NCBI GenBank assembly: GCA_942486035.1
Contig: CALNXK010000080.1
Coordinates: 1,439,001 to 1,503,000, forward strand
From: Porites lobata
Lineage: Eukaryota; Cnidaria; Anthozoa; Scleractinia; Poritidae
Length of the DNA: 64,000 nt
Direction of reading: 5' to 3'
Positions 1 through 14,840 of the stretch are shown in pieces. Both the position numbers and the translations under genes were made by a program. How positions within the stretch are numbered: the first letter of the stretch is position 1; every line of letters starts with the position of its first letter. The notes under the pieces are model-generated. The model had not been told where the DNA came from, did no database searches, and saw only the letters and a list, made by a program, of their open reading frames with translations.

Positions 1-3000
1 CCCCCTTGGGGATCACATGAGCTGTGTAAACTGACAAGAAAATAAGAAAGTTGAAAATAACCACCCATAACAGACCATGTTTAGCTTCACTACAAATGTT
101 CTTGGATATCTAAAATTATATATATCTAAAACTTAGAGTTCTAGTTTATAAATTCTGGCATTAAATGTGTATCCCTAATACTCTGAAGAATCTAGTAACT
201 TATCATTCCATTCTCTCAAAACTAAAGTGTTCAAGCAACTCAGTTTGTGTTAATTTTCTCTTGAGTAGTCATCTCTCTGCTACAATTTCATATTATTTCA
301 TGTAGGTCACCATTTTATGAAATTCAATGCAAAAGTACACCCAGGTTAAACGTGAAACCATTTAAATTCCCTGCAGAATTATTGTAGCAATATCAGGATA
401 TTTTCTAGAGAGAATCTTAGAGATTCTAACTGTGTGTGTACACATTTATTTGAACAGAAGAGCTGAACTGCATCAAAGAAAAGTCAAAAACCTACATGTA
501 CCAAAAATAGAAATTCTGAATAATTAACAAAGGGCTTCCTGTTTACAAGTGATCAACTTGCATAAAAGAATTTACATAGCTTGTGATCTGCCATCTCACC
601 AAATAAAACCATCACTGTCCCTTACACATGTGGTACAAGTTTAAACCAAAACAACAAGAAAAGACTTGAACATCAAAAACTAAAACTGTAAAAACAGCTG
701 GTGACTGTTGGACACTGTAGCTAACTTTCCAAGAAAACTGCATGAAAAAAAGAAAAAGTAACCCTTTCGTCAAAAAATAAAAAGGCAACAACAGTCGTAA
801 AATTCCCCTCCAATCAGATTATTCGTTTCATCTGTGACAGTCGGAAAGCGCGATCAACAATCAAATCTACATTCTACTACAACAAGTCATCCACAAAAAA
901 TGTAAACAGTTAGTTCGACATTATTTTCAGCACTTTCTCCTTCACAGGTGAGAACTTCCTTTACACTATGTAGAAAACTAAATGTTTTACTATTTTCACC
1001 ATAAACCTTAGGGAATGATATTTTCAGAAACCACATATTGTTTGCTCCAGGGCTAACCTCGAGGTGTGATAGAACTTGAATCATGATATTGGAAGCAGTT
1101 AAAACTATTTTCTCATGAACACTTTATTTCTGTGCAGTGGTCCATTTAGTATGACTTGTTTCAGATTTTGTGTGAGCAATATTTTTTTCCCTCACTATGC
1201 CAAAACACAAGACTAAAAAGACTACTAAATGGATAAAAAACAGGAAAAATAATTTAGAAAAATATATTAATACTACAACATCCTGGCGACTGATCCGTGA
1301 ACCCAAAAATGTTTTAACGAGATTACGCCAAAGTTTAGCAACGAAATGCTCTAACAATTTTTGGACCCCTTTGATCAACAAGAAAATGAACTTCTTTCAG
1401 TAGTTTTACAGTACAATGATCGGATCCTTGCTCGATCAATTCTTGAACAAGCTATTTCGTGACCCAAGCTGGAATTTGCATTAACAAGCACAAACCATAG
1501 CATCGAGACTTCCTGATGCATACTAAAATATTGAACTTTCTACGAAGCTTGATAAAAAAACAACAACATCGACGAACATTCTCTCTATTTTATGGCCTTC
1601 ATATTAATTTCCGGTAGTTAACGTTAAGTAGACGCAAAAACAAACACCAAAGAACGAGTACAAGATTTGGAAATTCCAGTGAGTGCTTTGAATAGACCGA
1701 ATAGGTCATGCGACGAACACAAAACAAAGCTCAATATGATCATTCGTACGTGCGAATTGCAGATTATCCCGAAATTATAAATCAAATATGCGGATAAAAT
1801 GCGATCTGTTTAACCAGTTCTACGTAGAAAACTACCACCTGAACACTGTAAATATTTCCAGATCGTGAGATGGACATTTTCTCGCGAAATTTCTGAACAG
1901 TTGACAAGCCCAAACAAAGACTCACAACAATACGCACGAGAGAGCAACATGATTAGTTTTAAGCGCGATCCCACTATATACCGATTTATACCAAAAGCTT
2001 ATGTAAAGAGATTGATTCTACAGTCTTAAGGAACGAAAAAAATACAGAAACGCTGGAAAAATTCCACGAGAACGACAGATTCAAGGCATAAAACATAGTG
2101 TCAGTTTACGTGTTTCTGCACGTTCCCACGGACTGCAAATCGATCAAAAAGCAGCATTCCGCGCCAATAAACTCACCTTAAACAAATACAAAATCACTAT
2201 CCAACACTGGAAAATACTTGTGTGCACAATAAATGTCGTCAGCAATTAACTAGGCTTTTCCAGAAAGCAGGAACGTTACGATGAATCGCAGTTAAACAGT
2301 ACCAAAGCGGTCGATTATCCTCGCAAGCTGAGGAAGTCAAGTTTCGTTTCCAACACGGAAAGAGGAATTTAAGCTTTAGACACACAAAAGATGTCGTTAA
2401 CGGGTCCTAAAACACTCCCAAAGGAAGTATGGTGAAAGTATTAACTCTAGTGAATGAGCTGAGCTCCTCGCATTTGAAAATACCTATTCGAGTCGACGTA
2501 TTTCACGACGATATTCAGCAGCTTCGTCAGTTTCATGATTGAAATATACGCCATGACCGGATAAAGCAACTGACGGTATCTCCCCCTGGGGATAACGTCA
2601 TCCTTCTACGCCTGCGCTCTAACTCTTACCGGAAGCAAAAATGCCCTTTTAGCAATATCATTGGTTGATTGCACTCACAAAGGAGCAAAAATCTACTATT
2701 CTCTGGGGTGGGCGAGGGGTGACGAATAACTATCTCTTTGTTTCTCGAAAGATCAGCTGTAATCTCGTTAGCATTACATCTTACGAGGTGTTTGAGTTTC
2801 CTTTTACAATTGAGCGCTTTTTAGTAGCAAGCCTGTTTGACAAAATGCCCTCTTTTGTTATATTCCCTTCTTTTCGGACTTTGACTCTTTCTCAAAAGTG
2901 AACTTTAAAACCTGCTTTTGATGCATGAATAATTCTTATTGGATACAGGCCCAGACTTGTCTTTGCTGTCGCAGTAGCGGTTGTAATTTACATTGTTTGT

Positions 3001-6000
3001 TGCTAGCTTTTGGATCAATATTTACCACTGAAATGTTTTCATCCAAGCTATGTCAGCTACAATCGTAGCATTCTTCACTGCCATTGATCTAGAGATGCGT
3101 GGAAATATAAACAATTAAATACGATTCCAAACATTCACAAAAATATTTGAGCACAAATTTCGGTCCTATCCTAATTCACAACCTGGCCTGGCGCAAATTA
3201 AAACCATAGATACGTTTCAAATTTGCTTTCCTATAAAGCCAAAGTAATACAGATTTCAAAATATGAAAATGCAAATAAAGCATATTTATTCTTCAAAAAA
3301 TACAGACAAAATCTGCTGATTCACATCTCCGACGCGCTGTTCCGATTTCACACAACAGGAAATGGTTTATGTGACACACCGGAAGTGTATGAAACAGCGG
3401 AGCTATTCTACGTTGATAACTATTTCAAAATGAATATTATTACTTATTCAAATACTGGTCTGTAGTCCAAAATAGGCTGAAACATATGATGCAGGGAAAC
3501 GTGAAATATTAATTCCGGTCTCTAAATCGAAGACATTGTTCGCCCTAAATATAATGCTGAGGAAATCTGAAGGGACTTGTCTTTTGGGCCCACGCACGCT
3601 GAAACTGACAACGAAACATACTTCCGCAAGTTAACGAACCGTAATAAACAGACTGCCGATTTGTTCTTAATTTTAAGTTGGAAGTTTAGTAAACTGTAGG
3701 CTTCATGCCCCGCCCGAAATTGCGACTGTTGTTTATGAGATCGCAGGTCGTTCAACAGGTATCTTGAGGTCGAAAATTTCTTATGCCATGGTTCATATGT
3801 AGTTATATAGGAGTAAACAAGTCATCGCCGTGTAGCAAGAGTCCAACAAATGCATCGAGCGAACTTTTGCTAAGAAATACTTCTCTTTCTGGCTTCTTCG
3901 AGAGAAAGTGTTCCTTTCATTTCACTCCAGAAAAGCGCACGTGTGTTTGGGTAGTGTATTTAGAAAGGGCATGCAACAGGTGGTATTGAAAGAAATACAT
4001 ACGGCATGAAAAACGAGCCTTAGTGTCTGTTTAAAGCCTTGTCTGTTTAATAAGTGAAACAGTTTTTCAAAAAGAACGAGCTAAGCTCTAAAACAGCTTA
4101 TAATAAATTGCATAAAGCGACTAAATTAAGTACATTTACTCTGAAAGTATTTGCTCGAAAGTGAGCTGCATCGGTGTTCCTAATATTCCAAAACAAAAGG
4201 CAAACTTCTCACAATGTGATGTGATAGATGTGTGTTCATATAGAATTTTTTAAAATTTCGCTCGGACTTACAGTAAATTCTACCGAAAATCCACAAATAT
4301 ACAGAAAAGTTCGATTTTTTTGTTAGAATCCACAGAAGGCCAGAATTAAAATTGTGTATACGTTCTAATAGCTTAACTCACCTTAAAACCTGGCTCCAAA
4401 TTCACCCACCTAGGACAAATTCTCGTTTTGGTCCGGTTGGAATCTTCACCCTCGCAGCTGAGGGCTTTTCTCGACGCTTGCGGAAACTTATGGCTCACAC
4501 ACCCTGGTTGCAAGCGGGGAAAACAAAAAAAAAACACTTATAAAAAACAATTACGCCATAAAACTTGAGGCAAATTGTTGACTGGTGTTTGTTCTCACAT
4601 GCGCCAGATTAAGGCGTGGCAATTTGTTTACGGCGAGTCGTCGTGTCACAGTAAAATATAGGCTGCATGTGAGATGTTTGAAGCTGTTTTCGTAACTTAA
4701 ACTGTAAAAATTGGAAGCTATGAGGAAAATATGAACGGTCGCCTGTCACCTGTCTGTACAGTATTAATTTGGAGCAAGTTAATGGGGTTTTGTGAAAAGG
4801 GGGATGGTTTTCGCACGTTCTTTTCATGACAATGAAATTGTTATTGTCAATGTGATTCTGGTTCTCACCAGTTTCAACCGTGCAGGCATCGGAGGGGTAA
4901 GCGTGGGGGGTGGGGAACGCAGGATTTTAGAAAGCATAACCGTTTTGTTGTTTGAAAGTACGAAAATGTTGCGTAGTATGGTCTAACATTGTTCAAAAGT
5001 AACACGACTTTGTTAAGTAACTCCACATTATATAGTTCTAAGTTGAATCAGCGATAGGCCTAGTGCAAAGAGAACTATATATTTCAGTATGTTCACGTCA
5101 GAGTTTCATCATTACTCCCACAAAAGAATTCCGGAATCTTTGCTCCCCCGGGTTCGCGGACAAGACAATAGTTTGTTTATTTTGAAGATGTGAGTTCCGC
5201 AGTAGTCTGCCAGCACGCAATGAAACAGGTGTGGTCTGGGAAAGCGAAACTAAATAGACGTTTACAACATATATATAAATGGATAGCAATTTAAGGTGCT
5301 CTGCATACCATTATTTGTATTCTGGGTCTTATCCTGACTAGCAATGAGACATAGGATGTAGGACTTTCATTTTGAACACCAAAAAAGAACAAATTTACAG
5401 AAAACAACATTTTATGTTATCATGATCCTAAATAATAGGTGAAAGTCATTAGTTTACCTATTTCTGTTTTAACGTGTCTAGCCAAACTAGAACCTGTCAA
5501 AAAGCCATAATATGTATAGTCCTTTAATTCAACACTCTTTTGGTAATTTATTCTTGCGAAATTTGCGCAGTCGACAAACGTGTGCTCGAAGGTGCTACCT
5601 GACATGTTCTCAATCATGGCATATGATTTTTAGTAGCTGAATATTAGCATGAATACAGATACAAATTCTTAGCCCGTTTTCAGCTAATCTGGGATTAAAA
5701 TTTTAATCCACAATTGTGTACATCCTCCCATTGTTTAGCGGATGATTTTGTGTTAATCACTGATGACTGCATCACATCTAGCAGGAGTAAAAGCTCAATA
5801 CACATTTCAGTTAAGTTCCTAGTTAAGAAAAATTGGATTTGAATTTGAATTCACCACTTCACCGTGGGTAAAACTGACTTAACAAACGATATTTCGAACT
5901 GACTTGGACTATATTAGTTTAAAATGGTGCATGTTTCTAACGTATTATAAACTAAACATAACAAAATGAAAAGTCACTTTCGTTTGGTGACCCGTCAGTT

Positions 6001-8621
6001 TGCTGTCAGTCTATATTTACAAAAAGCGCGCATCTTGAAACTTGGTTAGGAAGAGACTGTTCTCCCACGGATAACTCCTACAGTAAGTGTTAAATTAATT
6101 TGTTTTTAATGTGAAGTATATATGAAATAATTCATTCATAATTTGTTTTTGTTAATATGAACGATTAACAAGCGATAAGATTCCGGTTATGAACTGAAAT
6201 TCTGAATGTCAAAACGGTTGTTTGACGCCAAATTCATATGGAAAAGGTTACATTTTGTCCTCTGCATATTAAACAAGAACAAGCGCAGAGTAACTTGTTT
6301 AGCAGGTTTGAAACAAGGAATTGTATTTGGAATCAACTGCGGTATTACGCGATGTGTACACCTGCAGAATTCTGAGGATGTCTGCTTCAATTTTTTGCAT
6401 AAGTGACAAAATAATTATAACTGAATACAAGTGGAGCTATAGCTGTCGGCAACAGTAGCAACAGGTTCTGTCTTGTGTTTCAGAAAGCGTATCCCGGTAA
6501 TTAACAATTTGCATAAACAAAACCGTGATCAACGAAAATAAACATTGAAAATGCGCCCGGGTACCTCAGTATATGCTGTACGTTTGACAAAAGGGGCAAA
6601 AAGCCTTTATAAATGACAGCGGAGAACTGGTGAAACGACCAGCCCTTATCGTGACTGTAACTCTCAGTCGATCAGTTTTTAGTTGCCCTTCTGGAATCAA
6701 TAAAAAAACACTTTTTGCTTCAGTCAACATGTTCTACGGTGTTAGTTCTTCTTTCTTCTAGTTTTCTACATTTCCACTTACTTAATCCTAAACGTACAAA
6801 AAACTTGAGATGTTTTCAGAACTGTCCGCCATGTTTAAGCACAAAAAGAGAAACTGCCTTCGCTTCGTCAAGTGTAATGTACAAAGTGCGTCAGGTATTG
6901 TCAAAGACCAATCTGTCAAAATGTGTGCAGAGCACGGTTTGTTTTGCTACAGCGCGGGCGGGCAAGATAAAGCGTACTCGAGCAGACAAAAAAAACGCCA
7001 AAAAAGAACTCAGTGACCGATATTCAGTCATCTTGATTGACCTCACGCTTGCTCGATAACGCATACCTTTATGTCCGTTATATAATTGTATGCAGACCAT
7101 ATTGTTGCATTTTGCACTGAGGAGCACTTCAGCCCTAAGAAAAAGTACTGAAAGACTATTTAGGGTAACAAAGATTGGTTTAATGGCATGTCCAGTTATT
7201 TTTAGAAAGGACTTCGGACGGCCTACTGAATGAGTTTGTAAAGCTAAAAAGACTGCATGCTTAGAATAAAGTATGAACTTACGAAGTATCCTAACCTTAG
7301 ACGGAGTTAAGTATTTTTTGCCAGTCAGTAAAAAATACACGTTCAGTTTTGATAACAGTGTACAGAGTACCAGCCAAAATACTTTATGCGGAGTGATCTT
7401 ATCCGGATCTTTGATAAAGACAAAAGTAAGCTGTGCAATTGTGGGAGTAAAATAGAAAAAATAGTTCGATAGTAAATCGAACGGTTTTCAACAAGGTCGC
7501 TTAATGCAGTCTCTTTTCATTTTATAGTTTCACTATAGAAACTAGTGTTTCTAAGGGATCTGTTTGGCCAGAAATCTAGTTTGACTCGTTATAAACAGTC
7601 ATATCATCCCATCCCAATCCCATCCGTAACTAGCCTTGACATCACAAAGCAAAAATTATGAGGGGCAGGGTAATGTGCGACAATGCCTAAAGTCGTTTTA
7701 ATTTGTAGCAATTAATCAACTAGCAAGAAATGTGCTCTGAGTGTGTCATTTAATACTGGTTACATAATGAAAATAATTTAAAATCAAATTTACGAAGGTA
7801 AGCTTTAATTTTACTACAAAAACGGAAGTCCGTCCCGCACTCAGTGATCCATTTCACGTGCACTCCTAGTCTAGAATCAGAACTCATGGTTTTGTTTGAT
7901 GTTATTCCATTCAGACTGTTTTTCTATTTTTATTTTATTTTTCATTTGTATTATTTTGCACTGAATTTTAAAGAAAACATCTCATGGATATAGAATCAGA
8001 GTAGGAAGAAGATAGATAACCGAAATAAAACTTTGACCTTCACGAGACTGATGGATGTCCAGCATGCTACACTTTGTTTTGTTGTGTAACGTGAGCATTT
8101 TTTATTATTATGACCATGGTCAATAACTTCTTGTCATCGACAGTTATATTACGAGTGAAATATTTTTCGTATTTTTAGCCCCTTTTATAGGTTTAGCCAA
8201 ATAAAGCTATTTCTCCGGTCTTTTTATCTTTAACACACAGGGCATTTACCAGTTTAGAGACATAAGTTCAATGATTGCTCACTAGCAAATAAATTTCCGG
8301 AGATTGTCAGTAGAGTTACAACTTTTACAAGTTACCACTGATTTTGCCATCATCAAACCGTTCGAATAGGAAGTTTAAGAACCTACCTTGAAAGCCAGAA
8401 TTTTCATAACTTCAAAAAATACATGATTTTCCAGTTCATCGACAGACTCCTCGACCGTTCATGATCATTTTCACATGTAAGAACGCAACTGAACATGTTA
8501 AATCGTTGTTAATAGTGATCAAGTGACTTGAGCACATGATGCATTTATGATACGATAATGAAACACGAACTTCAAAATTAGAAGATTACCTTCAGCTCTT
8601 CCAAAAACCTGAAATTTCAAA
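1..8621. other. AT-rich intergenic DNA, no supported gene
   Basis: No reading frame here shows recognisable protein similarity, and none could be joined into a multi-exon gene. The longest open frames (for example 6891-7340 minus and 6715-7059 plus) are of chance length with no domain signature. A minus-strand frame at 887-1084 has a possible AATAAA signal downstream (plus-strand TTTATT near 448-453), so it could be the last exon of an unrecognised gene, but no convincing acceptor or protein family supports it. An untranslated exon or the promoter of a gene lying outside the window cannot be excluded. Confidence 0.5.
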
Positions 8622-9090
8622 AATATGGATTTCATTTGTGAGCCCAGTACCACACTGTACCAATTAATTCAGCGTCCATATCGCTCTGCACTGAAGTTCA
8701 ATTTCTTTTATTGGCTTTTTAACTTTGAACTTAAATGTTAATCCCGGATTTTAACAATTAACTTACTAAGAGCTTGCTAAATAAACGCATTACTGGACGA
8801 TTATTCAAAGTTTTGGCTTCAATGGTTCATTATAGATTGGAGCTGGAATGCAGGCCATTTCTGATGAGTTCCAAACACCATCACTTTCAATTAAACTGTC
8901 TTGCAAAAGTGAGTTTTATTTGTATGAGAATTAGCCTGTAACGCGTACAGGCTGGCGGTCAATAAATCTCCTGTGGTTTATACTTTATCACCCGCGCTCG
9001 ACGGACTTTGAAGAGAGAATAGAGGGTATGTGAACAGGCTATATGAGAATGAAAACAATCATTTTCATGTCAAAGGCTTCGCACTCACCC

Positions 9091-9196
9091 TAGCCTGTTC
9101 CAGGCAGCTCCGAGATAGTCTGGTCCGCGGGCATCGAGAAAGCGGTCGCGGTCGCGGTCGCGTCTTCCCGACTATCTGAGAGCCTGGAACAGGCTA
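9091..9196. repeat. Hairpin MITE with GCGGTC repeats (copy in duplication 1)
   Basis: The ends TAGCCTGTTCCAGGC and GCCTGGAACAGGCTA are inverted repeats, and an inner pair around GATAGTC/GACTATC extends the stem. The loop holds tandem GCGGTC hexamers. It is short, has no coding capacity, and looks like a non-autonomous foldback element. The same element is at the equivalent place in duplication copy 2, so it predates the duplication. Confidence 0.75.
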
Positions 9197-12100
9197 CACT
9201 AACCCTCGTTTTGAAAAAGAGGATTCAGCCCACTCGGAAATGGCCAAATTTTTGAAAGCAAACAAGTCCACAAAAAAAGGTCAAAAATAAGATTCATTAC
9301 ACGAAATCAGGTTCCATCAAAAACTGTACATCACGTGACATTACAAAACATCGATTTACGCGGAAGCCCAGGCTCCTTTGAGGCCAAGCGAGTTAATTAA
9401 GTGACAAACACAAACTGAAGAACGGCTTTCCTGAAAAGCAGTGCATTTATCTTGTGTAACTACAAAAAAAACATAGTGTTCTTGAATGCGAATCTTCGTC
9501 CTCATTTTCAGAAGGATCTTGGCAAGGGCCGGCAGGTCCTAAGCATTAACCTTTTTTAACATTTTGCAAAAAATGTAGGTACGGAACGCAGCGGTACATT
9601 CAAAAGTTGGCCAAAAAACGGTTTATCTCCTATGTTTAAGTTCGTAACCTACTTTGCATTTGACAATTGAGCTTAAGCAAGCTGACTGTTCAGAAGCAAC
9701 TGTCTCCTCGAACTTTAAAGTCACCGCGCCATAACAAAAAGCTGAGCGGAGGACAGCGGAACTGGGACTAAGCGGATATTACTATAAGAACCATTTCATA
9801 GAAAGTGAAAATGGGAAAAATTTGAGAATGTACCCCACCTTAGTTGTCTAACTGTGGCTATACGGTCTACCTATCTATCCATTCGTCCATCCCTACATAC
9901 AGCTACATACACAGTCATCCATCCATTTATTTTTTCACACGTATTAATAACAGAACTCTGACTGATGTTTGAACGAAAATAACATTTTCTCACCTACAGT
10001 TTCTCAATGAGCAGATTAAAAAATCGCCACATGGAACTTATTCAACTGCTAGGACAGAACGCTGATAGCCAAAGAGATACGAAGGCGGACCCGCTGAATG
10101 AAACAAATTTTACTGTGATAATATTTTTAAAAATAAGTTAAAAATTAGTTGTAATAGTTTTGACACTCAATTCATCTGGAAAAAAAAAATCAGTTTTAGC
10201 TCAGCATCAGCTCAGAAATAGAGACTCATCTTATCACACGTGCCCAGGAGACGTAACACGTCACGTTTCAGCTCAGCTTCCGGATCGAAACCAACCTCGT
10301 TCCCAGCGGAAGTCCTATGTTTCACCCGGGTCAACGTACGGCAGCCGGATGCTTGCCGGAGACGAAGTTAAAGCTTTTTAGAGCCTTCTTACAATAAGCA
10401 CTCGTGTTTCTACGCTGATATTGATGTAGAATGTATTTTTTTAACCTTGTTTTTGACCAAAAATAGAATTCCTTTCTCGTCTTGTCGCCTGAGTGAAGAA
10501 CGAAAATAATCTCGAAGACAGCAAGCAGTCTCTTTTCGGTACAATGCTCGTCACAAATCGTTGAAACAGGAGCCATTAATCTTGAATTTTCTCCAAATTT
10601 TTTACATTCACACTTTACACCCTTGTTCTCACTCAGATGTGCCCCTCTCCTTCCCCAATGTTGAGCCGAGCGTATTTTGGAGCACTGAAATGACTGCAAA
10701 CCTAAATCAACATTGGGGAGGGGAAAATCACTCAAGTGTTTCAAGATTTGTGACGAGTATTGTAGTTCAATTGCCGGAGTCTTTTTTTCTCCTTTTTGGG
10801 GCCGAAGGAAACTCGAAACTATTTACACTTCTCACCGCTGGTGAGCAAGAAGACCTCTGATATTCAGGCATGTGGATGGCATGACTCGTTAGAGCGGCGA
10901 TTTTATAGCCTTGAAGTGAGGTGGCGGTTTGCCTCATTCGCTCGCACTTAGCATGTCATTAGCCAACGCAACAACCCTACAAACCGTGAGGGACTGCTAA
11001 CAGTCAATTAACCTCGAGTTTTGGGTGTGCATAATATGAAGCAGCCCTTCAGCAGTTCAGATAACTGCTACACCTCTCCCCAAAATTGTCGAGCGAGGTA
11101 CCGGCGAATCGTGTTGTAAATGTTTTGATAGCGTTCAGACTACGAGCCGAGCGAAAATGTTTCTCCCTACGGTCCTAGACCTTGAGATAAGAGCGGGGGG
11201 CCGGTTATCCAGATCCTGGAGGGGACCGATCTCAGGGGTCTACACTAGCAGCTTACGAACAGTTTTATTTGGTTATATAACAACATGGTAAGACCCCGTA
11301 CATATGTGTAATCGCGTGAATAGAAAAGTGTCAGCAACTTAAAGTAACATTTGCGGTGTAGGCAGGCAATCCCTTTAAAAAAATAATGACTTGGAGAGAT
11401 TCACATGGACTTCAGGGCCAAAGCCCACGGGCAAAAACATTCTTTAGGAGAAATCATCGATAAATTAAGAAGAGAACAAGGGCCCCCTTTGATTCACCCG
11501 GGTTTTATACCCTCTTCTTTCCCAGGGATGTTTTATTGACAATGTGTCCGAATGTTCTTTACCCACGTAATGAACTAAAAGACGGATTTATATATATTTT
11601 TTCATTAAAAAGAAAAAGTTTCACATTTAGCCTGCTTTCAAAATTACTATAAAAATTATTAAATCGTTATTTTTATGCATTACATTCAGTCAGACAGCAA
11701 GCTTGGTTAACAATATGACAATGTGGTCTACGTGGGAAGCGGAAAATTTTCCTACAACAGAGCATAACATTACTAATACGAAAAAATTTCGAAGAGGGTC
11801 TTTTAGCATGGTAAACCTTTCGACCGCATGGTCATAAGTCTTTTCCTGTAGACGAAAAACGATGGCCATGAAACAGCTATAGACCGGAGATGGCGATAAG
11901 CAAGATACTAAATGCATGATCTTTGATTCGGTATATTACTATTTTAGACCGAAAAGATAACTTCAAAAATATCGTACAAATATGCAATGGAAAGCAAAAG
12001 CAAGCCAGTCAATTCGAGAAGTATGAAGCATTTTTTCAGTTTTATAATGCTGTAGAACATTTTTAAAACGTTTGCAGTTACAGTTCAGTTCTACCAAGAA

Positions 12101-14080
12101 AAACGTGAAATGTCATGCATGGATTTTCAAGAAATAATAAATAGCAATGAAACCACTTAGTGGTTGAAAAAATACTGCCAGTTGGAAATAGCAAAACAAA
12201 ATGTTTCGGAACGGGAATGCTAAACTGAAACTGACAATTCAGCAAAATAAGCTTAATATTTTTAGGATACACAGATTTTTTTCCTAAGTGGTTGCTATAA
12301 ACAGCCCATTGCAAAGAAAGACTTTTCTTCTATTTCTTATGCAGTGGCTATGATGAGCGCTGGTTTCACATATGAGAAGAAGTTGTATTTTATTTAGTCA
12401 CGGTCTCAACAGTCTATCTGTGTGTGCAGTACACTGAAATAAATCATCTCTAATCTGCTCAGTTTGATTATATTAATAGGAAACCTATTTTTTAAAACTG
12501 AGAGCAGCCATAAGTGTGATCAATTCAGGCTTGATGTTTGAATCATGGTGCTTTTGCTTTATTTTACAAGCGCTGGTACTATTGATGCTGACGTTTAATA
12601 AGCGTTAACACGTTGTATGAAGAACAGTAATTTCTAGGGATGCAGTGAATCCGTCAAATATCATAATAAAGTTCTCCCAGACAAGTATTCATTATCATTT
12701 TTCCATGCCGTGGGAATGTGATCCGTAGGACTCTCATCAACGACTTTGAATTACTTTCTTCTGCATGAGCCTTCTGGTTTTGCATAATGAAATTAAAGCT
12801 GTCTACAAACGAACTATCAAAACCTCTAATAACAGAACTAAGGATCACTCTTGTTCATTGCTGCTTCATCGACTCCCACTGTTAAAGCCGGCTGTATTGC
12901 AGGTCCATGATCCATTATCTAGCTCTAAAAATTTCTTGGTTTATTGTACATTATTGCTAAATTGTCCTTTTTGTGAGTATCCTGAAGATATTATTGATTT
13001 TGGCAAGAGGCATTTTCAGTGGAATTGAGGAGTTAACAACTCAGCAAAAGTTATATTAACAGTCTCCCCATGCAGATAATCTCAGTTGATAATCTCTGAT
13101 GTACCTCTACAAGAACTAAATTCGCTTTCGAAATACTAAAAGGAAAAAGTATCAAGGGTAAACAGTAGGAATTTCTAGGGACTGCCGTTCAGGCCTGAAA
13201 TTTATTGATGTCGTATATAAAGATGACCTACGGGTGTCCGTAGCTGAATCCTTCACAGGCTATTCACAACAATGCCATCCTAATGCCGCACCCATTTAAT
13301 TCACAATGACGAATATAAGCTTGACACTAACATCTTATGCTAAGCCATTGAACAGTTACCTGAAAAGCAGATTCCTTGAAAGCTGCTTTCCTTGAATCTG
13401 GCTCGATCGGAGCGCACTTTCGAAGCAATACTGCCCTGCTTGAATTAGTCTTGTATGTTGTACTCTTTAAGTATACCAGGACGTAGTGACTAATACGGGG
13501 GCAGATTTGTCTTCTCGCTGTCAAGGTGCTGTCAAATTTCCATGATAAAGGTTCCCTGTACCCTCTTTTTCCTAGAAGCGGTAATTTCATTTTCTAAGGC
13601 GCTCAGTTTGATGGCTACGCAAACTTTCGTTCTTTCTGGGATTTTGTTTGACGGTCATTTTATCCCACAAAACTGGTCGATATTGGAGTTTCAACAGTCG
13701 AAACTTGCAGCATCAATAGCTTTTGTTGCAGACATTTTTGTTGAATCCTTCTAAAATCACACACACTCTTCTTTGAACATACGTCGCGTTTTTCTGCCTT
13801 GACAAGCCTGAAAAGCGACGTTTTCTTTGTTGACTGTGCACAGATTGGAAGTGCTCCCCCATGCGTGCACACAATCTTTCAACAAGTGACGTTCAGGGGA
13901 AAAATTGGTTTCAAAAGAGGCCTGGACACCAATGAGTCAAAATTGAAGAGGAGGGGAGGAGGAGGTAGGGTGAGCGTTTATATACTCTCCTGAGTCTCTA
14001 TCAACACTTCGAGTCTCTTGGTTAGCCTGAACATACAGCAAACCGGTGGATCAAGTTAGAATGTAGCGTTATTTTTTACT

Positions 14081-14400
14081 CCTGAAAAAGAGTTTTTTAA
14101 ACTCCCAGTCTGGAGTTAAAATAACTCCGAAAATGGGGTTAATTTTACTCCTTACATGGGTTGTTCTTACTCTTTTTGGAGTTACTTCAACTCAGAAAGT
14201 GGAGTAAAACTTTTAGGTACAGCCATAACTCTTTTATTGGGGATATTTTAACTCCTCAATATCTGGCGTGATTTTTACTCCTGAAAAAGAGTTCTTCCAG
14301 TTCCAGTTTCTGGAGTTAAAATAACTGCCCCCCAAACAAAAACAACTCCACTGTAAGGAGTTAAATTAACCCAACTAGAGGAGTTATTATAACTCCTTGA
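14081..14400. repeat. Array of GGAGTTAAAATAACTCC-type palindromic units (copy 1)
   Basis: The stretch repeats variants of ACTCC...GGAGT separated by A/T-rich spacers, for example GGAGTTAAAATAACTCC, ACTCCTGAAAAAGAGTT and GGAGTTACTTCAACTC. Many units are small palindromes about 17 bp long, phased at irregular 20-40 bp intervals. I recognise no gene function. The equivalent segment in duplication copy 2 is shorter. Confidence 0.7.
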
Positions 14401-14800
14401 AAATTACTGCGTGGACTTTGAATTGTTAAGTTTTCGTGAACAAGTATCTCCACTACGTAGGAGGAGGACAAGAAACGTGGACTTAAACTTTAACAATTGT
14501 GGTTTTTTATCTATGCTTAAAATGGAAGACGTATCCCTGGCTTTAGCTTTTATTCACTGGCCTTTAAGAATAGCAATAAACAAGGCACATAAGGCAAACT
14601 AGCACTTGGAGAAGCAACTCAACTTTAGTAAAAGCGTCTTTAGTTACAGATCAGATCACCCACAGGCACTGATCTAGCTGTTTAAGTCTGTTTATCCTCA
14701 CTTGGTCGGTTCTTGTAAGCTCCTCTGCAATCCTTCCTTACGCTTCTCGGTGCTTTCAGAGTTAGCGATGTTTAATTCTATAAAAGAATGTAATTTGATT

Positions 14801-14840
14801 CGTAGCCTGCGAAAACGGAACGGATGTTTTCGCAGGCTAT
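14801..14840. mobile_element. 40-bp foldback insertion present only in copy 1
   Basis: Inverted arms TAGCCTGCGAAAAC and GTTTTCGCAGGCTA enclose a nine-base loop. The matching site in copy 2 (about 22640-22658) lacks the insert and reads AATTTGATTTGATTCTG. In copy 1 the insert is flanked on both sides by TTGATT, consistent with a 6-bp target-site duplication. It therefore appears to be a very small hairpin element that inserted after the large duplication. Confidence 0.65.

Noticed and set aside
887..1084. Minus-strand open frame of 65 codons with a possible AATAAA downstream
   Set aside because: No recognisable domain, no convincing splice acceptor and no other exon nearby. It could be a terminal exon but cannot be supported.
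6891..7340. Minus-strand open frame of 149 codons
   Set aside because: Composition is not protein-like, it overlaps open frames on the other strand, and no family is recognised. Likely chance.
10331..10744. 137-codon open frame in duplication copy 1 and its relative at 18235-18799
   Set aside because: The two copies are interrupted and frameshifted differently, so there is no selection for a protein.
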